64,000 nt of DNA from Deltaproteobacteria bacterium (GTDB taxonomy: Bacteria; Desulfobacterota; Syntrophobacteria; Syntrophobacterales; Syntrophobacteraceae), in NCBI GenBank assembly GCA_012517315.1, contig JAAYVE010000038.1, forward strand, positions 1-64,000, given 5' to 3'. Shown one piece after another: positions 57,832-64,000 of the stretch. Under the pieces are notes generated by a model. The model worked only from the letters and a program-made list of their open reading frames with translations. It made no database searches and had not been told where the DNA came from. Position 1 is the first letter of the stretch. Each line of letters starts with the position of its first letter. Position numbers and translations under genes: made by a program.

Positions 57832-58001
57832 ACCCTGTAACCTTTGGCTTTTGCCACTGGTCGCCGACTCCATTTCCATCGGCCAACCCCGCATGTTTCA
57901 TTCATCCGTTGTACACGATTGAGGTTTCCAGAAGGTTTGACCGACGCTCTATTCCATGCCGGCATCTAAGATCTGACCGATTCGTGTTTCAGGGGGAAAT
58001 T

Positions 58002-58036
58002 GGGGTCGGAGTTTCAAATCTTCACGCCTCGACCAG
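58002..58036 (+). repeat. right copy of the tRNA-Pro 3' end (attR-like, diverged)
   Basis: 35 bases matching 54278-54312 at 31 positions (mismatches only at four single sites), in the same orientation, including TTCAAATC and GACCAG. The upstream tRNA half is absent. Either the right junction of an integrated island or the relic of a duplicated tRNA. The rest of 57832-58450 is without a gene I can support. It has an unusually AT-rich run at about 58178-58215. Confidence 0.6.
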
Positions 58037-58274
58037 ACTGCAGCTGCAGCCTTTCATCGACCGAACCCATGAATCCATCGTGACGCCTTTTGGCCGACCT
58101 GCTTGGGACCTTGTCCTTCCGCCTGCGTGGAGCCCTGCACATACCTGTCTTCCCCATTGACAGCCACTCCAAGTTTAGATTAAATATTCAAATAATATAG
58201 CTTTTTTGATTTCCCTCACCTCCTTTCGAAGGTAGGATGCGTGAGTGCCAAGCCTCTCAAATTGCCGAATGAAG

Positions 58275-58306
58275 CCCTCCATGGAATTCCACCGGTCCAT
58301 GGAGGG
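58275..58306. repeat. perfect 11-bp inverted repeat
   Basis: CCCTCCATGGA at 58275-58285 and TCCATGGAGGG at 58296-58306 with a 10-base loop, just upstream of the exported hypothetical gene. It could be a hairpin at the end of an upstream transcript or an operator. No T run follows. Confidence 0.45.
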
Positions 58307-58450
58307 TGATTCACCGTCGGAAACCACCATCACGAACCATTCATCGGACGAGGGGCAGAGAACGGCGGACCGCCGATCGTCACGATCAGTGACGGCGGGA
58401 CATCCAGTCTTCTTGCCGCCCTTCGCCTTCGTGGAAGAATGGAGTCAGAG

Positions 58451-59077
58451 ATGAACTCATTGGTCAAGAAGGTTTTCCTGGGTTTGTCCATCATGCTTCT
58501 GGTGGGAGCGCCTCTTTGTTCACGTGCCGGTGCTTCCGGTACGGAAACTTTTGTTTTGGAAGGGTTGGAAATCGCCAAGGGAATGGACATCGGAACAATC
58601 AGAATCGGGACCTCCTTTGCCGGTAGAGTCCTGGACGAAGGGGGTTCCGAGCAGGGATTCTGGTCTGCGACCCTCAGCCACAGGGGAGCCTCCAACATCG
58701 AGGTATGCGGAGGGACCAACGATATCGTTTCCCTGCGCATGGTGGTCTGCTTTACCCAGGGACCCCGTTCGGGCAAGCAACTCATCCTGGGAATGGTGGA
58801 CCTGGGGCGTAACGAGGACGTTTTCTGGGACTACAATTATTCCGGCCCACCATGTGAGCTTGGCGGCTTTGGGTGCGATCCGTGTTCTCCCGACGCTGAT
58901 CGAGGAGATTGCGAGCCCGGCGGCAGGTCGGACCTGGCAGTGATCCCCCAACTGGACCTGCTGCCGTACAAGGGCTCAACCTTGAAGGTGTTGGGTGCAA
59001 GCCTGAAAAATGGTTTGCTCTGCCACTATTTCCCCATCATACCGAGGGTCTTTGGAAACCTTGAATTGGTATTTTAG
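58451..59077 (+). CDS. exported hypothetical protein (208 aa)
   Basis: Not recognised. A signal peptide (MNSLVKKVFLGLSIMLLVGAPLC then SRAGA) and a mature part rich in Gly/Asp with six or more Cys (EVCGGTND, RMVVCF, PPCELGGFGCDPCSPD, GDCEPGG, LLCHYF), likely disulfide-bonded in the periplasm. GGAG is 6 bases before the ATG at 58451. It stands alone. Convergent with ecotin, with a strong hairpin in between. Confidence 0.65.
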   Translation: MNSLVKKVFLGLSIMLLVGAPLCSRAGASGTETFVLEGLEIAKGMDIGTIRIGTSFAGRVLDEGGSEQGFWSATLSHRGASNIEVCGGTNDIVSLRMVVCFTQGPRSGKQLILGMVDLGRNEDVFWDYNYSGPPCELGGFGCDPCSPDADRGDCEPGGRSDLAVIPQLDLLPYKGSTLKVLGASLKNGLLCHYFPIIPRVFGNLELVF

Positions 59078-59195
59078 AAGGAGTGCGAGCCCGGAGAAAG
59101 AGGCTTTTTCAAGGGTTCCGGGTTTTCAGAGGCCGGAGACCGTCTGAATGGAGTAAAGCCCCTTGGAACGCAAGCCTTCCCCATGGCACTCCACG

Positions 59196-59219
59196 GGGAC
59201 CCGTGCCCCCACGGGTCCC
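59196..59219. terminator. perfect 10-bp hairpin between convergent genes
   Basis: GGGACCCGTG/CACGGGTCCC with a CCCC loop, followed by TTTA on the plus strand. Placed between the exported hypothetical and ecotin genes, it probably terminates transcription from the left. The rest of 59078-59319 holds no gene. Confidence 0.55.
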
Positions 59220-59319
59220 TTTACCCTGCGGGCATCCGCCGGGCGATTTCTTCCTCAGGGCAGGAATTCCATGCCTGTCCGGGCCCTTGATCCGTTGGAG
59301 GCTCTCTCCCTCATGCGTC

Positions 59320-59760
59320 TCAACCCTTTTCCATGATTTGTGTTTCCTTTCCCGCCACCCAGATCCGGTAACGGACTTCGGCGCATTCCGGCACGTAGAC
59401 AACAACAGGCAGAAGGCTGTTGCAGGGGATCAGATAGGGTTCCCCCCCTCGGGTGAAGAACCGGGACACCTTGGCGGCGGTTGGATCCACTGCCATCCGC
59501 GTTCCGGCTATCATCCCCAGTTTGTTGCCCGTGTACCTTGCGTAGCCCCGGCCCTTGATCGTTTCCGCTTGAATCCTCCCGCTGAAGAAGTGCTGGTCCC
59601 TCTCGTCCACCTGAACCGTCCTGCCCACCATCAACTCCACCCTGAAAGCCGATTCATCATCCTGGGCCGGAAGCCTCAGGACATGGGGAACCATTCCTTT
59701 CTCCGCGGGAGGAAAAGCCTTCAGATCACCCGACGCATGGGCGGCCGGAACCGCCGTCAA
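59320..59760 (-). CDS. eco: ecotin-family serine protease inhibitor
   Basis: About 146 aa as read. Ecotin is clear: AEKGMVPHVLRLPAQDDESAFRVELMVGRTVQVD, then LPVVVYVPECAEVRYRIW matches the C-terminal ecotin strand. The reactive-site region is around AGTRMAVD. Ecotin acts in the periplasm against trypsin-like and elastase-like proteases, so a signal peptide is expected. In this frame only a TTG at 59760 is available, giving the short AAHAS cleavage-like start. Just upstream, an ATG-led stretch (MKWCAILAASRLF) is one frame away, so a one-base indel in the signal peptide is possible. Confidence 0.82.
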   Translation of the reverse strand: MTAVPAAHASGDLKAFPPAEKGMVPHVLRLPAQDDESAFRVELMVGRTVQVDERDQHFFSGRIQAETIKGRGYARYTGNKLGMIAGTRMAVDPTAAKVSRFFTRGGEPYLIPCNSLLPVVVYVPECAEVRYRIWVAGKETQIMEKG

Positions 59761-60001
59761 GAAACGGCTGATTGAAGAGACGTGATGCCGCTAGAATCGC
59801 GCACCATTTCATGGTATTGGAGCTCAAGGAGGAACGAACGGAAGCGTCGAATCCATTGAATTTGCACGAATTCACCTTTTGATGGAGGCGGTGTGCCTTG
59901 CGGCATGCCCTTTGGCCGTGCTCTCCGCCGGCCCGATGTTTTCACGCAAAGCACGCGCGTTCCCGAAGAATTGGACACCCCCCTAAGCCATAGAGGGTTT
60001 C

Positions 60002-60901
60002 ATGAGGACGTCCCTCGACTGCATCCCCTGTTTGATCCGGCAGGCACTGAGTGCCGCCAGAATGGTAACGGACGATTCCGCCCTTCATGCCTCCATCCTG
60101 AGAAAGGTGTTGCACTGGACAGCCCGCATGGACCTCGGGCAACCACCACCGGTCATGGCCCAACGCATTCACCGCTATCTCCATACGATCCATGGCGAAA
60201 ATGACCTTTACCGGAGGACGAAAGCACATCACAACCGCATGGCGTTGAAGCTCCTGCCCGAACTCCAGGAAAAGGTCACGACCGCCTCGGATCCGCTGGA
60301 AACGGCGGTGCGGCTTGCCATAGCAGGGAACGTCATCGACATGGGCGTCAACAGCGAGGTGACGGAAAATGAATTGCGCCAAGCTGTAAACGGGGTACTC
60401 ACCGAGTCCTTCACCGGAGAATTGGATGCTTTCCGAAAAGCCCTCTCCCGAGCCCAAAACATCCTGTACCTGGCTGACAATGCAGGGGAAATCGTCTTTG
60501 ATCGGCTGCTTATCCAAGAGATGGGACCCGAACGTGTCACCCTGGCGGTACGGGGCTTTCCCATCCTCAACGATGCCACAATGGCGGACGCCCGCGCAGC
60601 AGGGCTCCATGAGATGGTGCGGATCATCGACAACGGTTCCGACGCCCCGGGGACCATCCTCGAGCAATGCAGCGAGGACTTCAACCGGCTTTTCCACAGG
60701 GTCGACCTGATCATTGCCAAGGGACAAGGGAACTTTGAAACACTCGGTGATGTGCAGCACACCATTTTTTTCCTCTTCAAGGTGAAATGTCCCGTCATCG
60801 CCCATCACAGCGGCCGCCCATTGGGAACACACGTGCTTCTGCGATCCGACACCGTGTGTGCTCCGGGTGGTCCGGAAGAAGCACCGAGGATCCCGCCATG
60901 A
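60002..60901 (+). CDS. DUF89/ARMT1-family protein
   Basis: 299 aa. DUF89 proteins are metal-dependent phosphatases or related enzymes acting on small phosphorylated metabolites (eukaryotic ARMT1 members were also proposed to methylate proteins). Visible: N-terminal MRTSLDCIPCLIRQAL (Cys pair), LYLADNAGEIVFDRLLI (metal Asp, Asn) and LIIAKGQGNFETLGD (family KG-x-x-N-x-E). GAGGG precedes the ATG. It stands alone with a 240-base gap upstream holding no clear gene. Confidence 0.82.
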   Translation: MRTSLDCIPCLIRQALSAARMVTDDSALHASILRKVLHWTARMDLGQPPPVMAQRIHRYLHTIHGENDLYRRTKAHHNRMALKLLPELQEKVTTASDPLETAVRLAIAGNVIDMGVNSEVTENELRQAVNGVLTESFTGELDAFRKALSRAQNILYLADNAGEIVFDRLLIQEMGPERVTLAVRGFPILNDATMADARAAGLHEMVRIIDNGSDAPGTILEQCSEDFNRLFHRVDLIIAKGQGNFETLGDVQHTIFFLFKVKCPVIAHHSGRPLGTHVLLRSDTVCAPGGPEEAPRIPP

Positions 60902-61165
60902 AGTGAAAATTTGGGTACTCTCCCGGTGAATCAGAACCCATCCAGTCTCCGGCAGCCCCCATCATCCCTCCGTTGTCGGGCCTTTGCGCATAGCTCGAAA
61001 ATTGGCACGAGTTATGCTTCATAGTGAAGACAATGTGTGGATTTTGGACCCATGCGTCCCTGGAACCCCTTCCAAAGTAATGATTGGGGCGAGCGGAGGT
61101 CGTCATGGGACCGGATTGGAAAAGGTGGATTCTGTACCCGCTCACTGGGGAAGAAGGAGAATCAG

Positions 61166-61429
61166 ATGACATTTCACAAATTTTTTGCAATAGGGGCATT
61201 GATGCTGCTCCTGGTCGGTTGCGCCGGGATGACCCGGACGGAGCAAAATGTTCTGGGTGGCGGCGTGTTGGGCGCCGGACTGGGGGCTGCCATCGGTGCG
61301 GCGACCGGCGGCAATCCCGCAGCGGGAGCAGCCATCGGAGGCGCCGCAGGAGTCGTTGGGGGCGCGATCAAGGATTCGTGGGAAAGGAGCGGAGGGTATT
61401 ACTCTCCTTACGGCCCTCCCCCTTATTGA
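61166..61429 (+). CDS. small glycine-zipper lipoprotein
   Basis: 87 aa. The lipobox LLVGC follows a short hydrophobic core, then a Gly/Ala-repeat region (GVLGAGLGAAIGAATGGNPAAGAAIGGAAGVVGGAI) of glycine-zipper type, and a Tyr/Pro/Gly tail. Such proteins are outer-membrane-anchored and often assemble as oligomers; the function here is unknown. AAGGAG is 6 bases before the ATG at 61166. The downstream interval 61430-61942 shows no gene I can support. Confidence 0.75.
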   Translation: MTFHKFFAIGALMLLLVGCAGMTRTEQNVLGGGVLGAGLGAAIGAATGGNPAAGAAIGGAAGVVGGAIKDSWERSGGYYSPYGPPPY

Positions 61430-61942
61430 TCCCATTTCCCTTCGTCTGGAAATCTGAACCGAGACGTCGGAAAGGCATGACGCCGCAAGGGGGGCCCATG
61501 CCTTTCCCTCTCCGAGGAAGACCTCTTTTTCCCGATGGGAAAGAGAAGACTCTGTGGAGACCTGCCCGCTCCTCATCACCTGAGAGGACCCCAGCATCAA
61601 TCCTTGCCGATTCCATGGGCATCCCGGGACTCGAGTATTCCACCGGCCATGATGCACTTCCCAACGACCCTGTTACAAGATCGGCGTGCTCCTCATTCCG
61701 TCTGTTTCTGGTATCGGGCGGGAATCTGATATACACTGGACATGCCTACACTTGCCTTTCTCACGGGTGGGAGAAAAGGCTCGGTCAAGGTCAGAGATCG
61801 CTATCCCGCAGGCGGAGGGCGGGGCCCATTCCATCTCCGTCGTTCACGGCCCCCTGCGACGCTCCTGTGATCAGTCCGGCGATCCCGGGTGACCCATTTA
61901 CAGGGCGGTCTCAACAACCGACACTTGAGGAGGATTTGCCAA

Positions 61943-62731
61943 ATGCCTTTCAACTGCATTGTCCTGGATATTCACGAGGGGGTTGGAGTGATTCGCCTCA
62001 ACCGGCCTGAAAGCGGAAACGCCATCAACATGGAAATGGCAAGGGAGATGCTGGAGGCCGCGATCCTCTGTGATGAAGACCCCGCCATCCGTGCGGTGGT
62101 GCTCACAGGGAGCGGGAGAATGTTTTGCTCGGGTGGAGACCTGAAGGTCTTTGCCACCCTGGGAAGCGGGGTCTCGCGATATCTGAAGGAACTGACCCAG
62201 GTCTTCCATGCGGCCATATCCCGGTTCAACTGGATGGATGCGCCGGTGGTCGGCGCCATCAACGGCACTGCGGCGGGAGGGGGCTTCAGCCTCGCTCTGA
62301 CCACCGACGTGGCCATTGCGGCGGAGTCGGCGAAATTCACCATGGCCTACACCAATGCCGGTTTGGCTCCCGACGGAAGCTCAAGCTATTTCCTGGCCCG
62401 CATGATCGGGCTGCGCCGAGCCAAGGAGATGGCGTTGTTGAACACCGTCCTGTCGGCAAAGCAGGCCCTGGAATGGGGACTTGTCAACCAGGTGGTCGCC
62501 GATGACCATGTGTTGCCCGTGGCCATGGAAAAGGCACGCTGCCTGGCGCAGGGGCCGACTCTTTCTTACGGTGTGACCAAACGCCTCATGCTTTCCGGCG
62601 CAACGGAGAGCCTGGAGTCCCAGATGGAGAGGGAATCCCGCGCCATTGCCGCCATGGCCGGCAGCGAGGACGGGCGGGAAGGGGTGGCCGCCTTTGTCAC
62701 CAAACGCCCTGCCGTCTTCAAGGGTAGGTGA
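61943..62731 (+). CDS. enoyl-CoA hydratase/isomerase family protein, PaaG-like
   Basis: 262 aa, crotonase fold. The oxyanion-hole segment CSGGDLKVF and GAINGTAAGGGFSLALTTDVAIAA are in place. At the second catalytic site FTMAYTNAGLAPDGSSSYFLARMIG has Asp where hydratases have Glu, as in PaaG-type isomerases and related crotonases. So a CoA-thioester isomerase or hydratase, substrate unknown. RBS GAGGAGG is 10 bases upstream of ATG 61943. Immediately followed by a methyltransferase gene, probably co-transcribed. Confidence 0.85.
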   Translation: MPFNCIVLDIHEGVGVIRLNRPESGNAINMEMAREMLEAAILCDEDPAIRAVVLTGSGRMFCSGGDLKVFATLGSGVSRYLKELTQVFHAAISRFNWMDAPVVGAINGTAAGGGFSLALTTDVAIAAESAKFTMAYTNAGLAPDGSSSYFLARMIGLRRAKEMALLNTVLSAKQALEWGLVNQVVADDHVLPVAMEKARCLAQGPTLSYGVTKRLMLSGATESLESQMERESRAIAAMAGSEDGREGVAAFVTKRPAVFKGR

Positions 62732-62775
62732 TCTTCCTGAGGGCGGGCAGTCCCTCACTTGTGTCGGTATTCGGT

Positions 62776-63594
62776 ATGGAGTTCAAAAGCATGATCGAAG
62801 GTTATGTCCACGGCTATGACCATCGCGAGCGGAACCGACTGCAGGACCAGGCGTCCACGTTAGCCGAGTTGCTGCATGCGGACACGGCGTACCCCGGCGG
62901 GAGCCGGGTCCTTGAAGCCGGCTGCGGCGTCGGTGCCCAGACCGTCACCCTCGCTCGCAAGAGCCCGGAGGCTTCCATCCTTTCCATGGACATCTCCCTG
63001 ACTTCCCTCATGGAGGCTGGGGAGATGCTGCGATCAGCCGGGGTGAACAATGTGCGGCTCCTGCAGGCGGACATCTTCCAACTGCCATTCGCACCCGATT
63101 CCTTTGACCACATCTTCGTCTGCTTCGTGCTGGAGCATCTCCCGCAACCCGTGGAGGCGCTGGTCCGGTTGAAGGGCGTTTTGAGGCAGGGCGGCACCAT
63201 CACCGTCATCGAAGGGGATCACGGGTCGGCGTATTTTCATCCCGACAGCGAAGCGGCCCGCCGTGCAATACAGTGCCAGGTGGAGCTGCAGCGGCTCTCG
63301 GCGGGCAATGCCATGATCGGAAGGCAACTGTATCCTCTCCTCTGTGGAGCAGGCTTCCAGTCCGTTCGCGTCTCCCCCCGCATGGTCTACGTCGACTCCA
63401 GCAAACCCGCTCTGGTAGACGGATTCACCAGGAAGACGTTCACCGCCATGATCGAGGGGGTTCGGGAACCCGCCATCACGGCGGGGCTCATAGGGCCGGA
63501 ACTGTTCGAACAGGGGATCAGGGACCTTTACAGAACCGCGGAATCGGACGGAGTATTCTGCTATACGTTCTTCAAGGCCGTGGCAAGGAACTGA
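62776..63594 (+). CDS. class I SAM-dependent methyltransferase
   Basis: 272 aa. The SAM fold is seen in RVLEAGCGVGAQTVTLARKSPEASILSMDIS (motif I), LLQADIFQLPFAPDSFDHIFVCFVLEHL (motif II region) and LKGVLRQGGTITVIEGDHG. It resembles UbiE/menaquinone-type small-molecule methyltransferases, but the substrate is not determined. The start is uncertain: GTG at 62728 overlaps the previous gene's stop with AAGGG 5 bases before; ATG 62776 or 62791 are further down. Follows the crotonase. Confidence 0.8.
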   Translation: MEFKSMIEGYVHGYDHRERNRLQDQASTLAELLHADTAYPGGSRVLEAGCGVGAQTVTLARKSPEASILSMDISLTSLMEAGEMLRSAGVNNVRLLQADIFQLPFAPDSFDHIFVCFVLEHLPQPVEALVRLKGVLRQGGTITVIEGDHGSAYFHPDSEAARRAIQCQVELQRLSAGNAMIGRQLYPLLCGAGFQSVRVSPRMVYVDSSKPALVDGFTRKTFTAMIEGVREPAITAGLIGPELFEQGIRDLYRTAESDGVFCYTFFKAVARN

Positions 63595-63633
63595 TCATTG
63601 CGCAGCGGAATCGCGAGAGGTGCGGGTGATCGA

Positions 63634-64000
63634 ATGGAGAGGAACGTCTCTTTGTGGCGGAGTTGGAGGGAGCGGTTCAACCGGAGTCGCTGGGGGTTCG
63701 AGTGGCGCTATTGGAGGGGCAGGACCCCATGGGATACTCAGATCACCCCGCCCGAGGTCATGGAGTTCATCGCCCGTACCCCTCCGGGAAGAGCTCTGGA
63801 CCTGGGCTGCGGCACGGGAACCAACGCCGTCACCCTCGCCAGGCATGGGTGGCAGGTGACGGGGGTGGATTTCGCCCCCAAAGCGATCCGCGCCGCCCGC
63901 CGGAAAGCGGCCGCCCAGGGACTCGAGATTTCCTTCCACGCCGCCGACGTGACCGACCTGAGGATGCTCACAGGGCTCTACGACTATGTCCTCGACATCG
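63634..64000 (+). CDS. second SAM-dependent methyltransferase, cut by the window end
   Basis: The frame from ATG 63634 is open to the last base, so only the first about 122 residues are seen. GRALDLGCGTGTNAVTLARHGWQVTGVDFAPKAI is the SAM motif I. The N-terminal WGFEWRYWRGRTPWDTQITPPEVMEFI is the pattern of a bacterial methyltransferase family related to thiopurine methyltransferase and UbiE. No function can be given without the rest. It follows the other methyltransferase with a 39-base gap. Confidence 0.75.
   Translation, partial: MERNVSLWRSWRERFNRSRWGFEWRYWRGRTPWDTQITPPEVMEFIARTPPGRALDLGCGTGTNAVTLARHGWQVTGVDFAPKAIRAARRKAAAQGLEISFHAADVTDLRMLTGLYDYVLDI

Noticed and set aside
61084-62010. 308-codon frame across the lipoprotein gene and the following spacer
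   Set aside because: Arg/Gly/Ser-rich translation, overlaps two real genes, no RBS.

Overview
The window is about 60% GC, gene-dense and typical of a Gram-negative anaerobe. LPS-type ABC export genes, TolC/RND pumps, a periplasmic ecotin, a TRAP binding protein with its TPR partner, a PPi-dependent phosphofructokinase and FeoB-linked small Cys proteins together suggest Desulfobacterota (the Syntrophobacter/Desulfacinum kind). That placement is inference; no rRNA is present. I see one tRNA, no CRISPR array and no transposase.

Layout. 0.3-1.3 kb: two small proteins (one a zinc-ligand cluster) and a half-size EamA permease, followed by a gene-free, hairpin-rich stretch. 1.7-5.7 kb (minus): a compact operon of a Wzm/Wzt-type ABC exporter, a radical SAM/SPASM enzyme resembling Cys-rich-peptide maturases, and a 46-residue Cys-containing peptide gene with a perfect ribosome binding site. 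This is the best candidate for an undescribed system. 6-19.7 kb: mixed metabolism and transport (ZupT, TatT-DctP, a trans-sulfuration PLP enzyme, CobO, a peptide-type binding protein, a SAM hydrolase, an IMPase-like protein, a beta-CASP nuclease, PPi-PFK).

20-35.6 kb: two RND efflux systems. The first (TolC-MFP-RND, then a diadenylate cyclase) is intact. The second is a Cus-type Cu/Ag pump in which cusB, cusA and a small TRASH/YHS-domain gene are all frame-disrupted. 36-41.4 kb (minus): a BMP-type nucleoside/simple sugar ABC importer. 41.5-44.6 kb: tRNA m1A methyltransferase and a PII-AmtB ammonium module behind a sigma-54 promoter. 44.7-49 kb (minus): aroB and the ferrous iron genes feoA, feoB, a Feo-associated Cys-rich membrane protein and a second feoA, with a DtxR-like palindrome. 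49-54 kb: a long hypothetical gene with frame breaks, pcm, a LOG-like protein and a DUF484-GGDEF protein.

54.2-58.0 kb: tRNA-Pro(TGG) followed by a segment carrying an acyltransferase, an enolase-superfamily epimerase and a JAB/MPN-like protein. It closes with a diverged 35-bp copy of the tRNA 3' end, which looks like a small tRNA-associated island without a recognisable integrase. 58.4-64 kb: an exported hypothetical, ecotin, a DUF89 protein, a glycine-zipper lipoprotein, a crotonase and two methyltransferases, the last cut by the window edge.

Frame breaks in three separate genes coincide with runs of exactly eight G where seven would restore the frame. This is either homopolymer sequencing error or slippage-prone (phase-variable) tracts. 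Reads are needed to tell.
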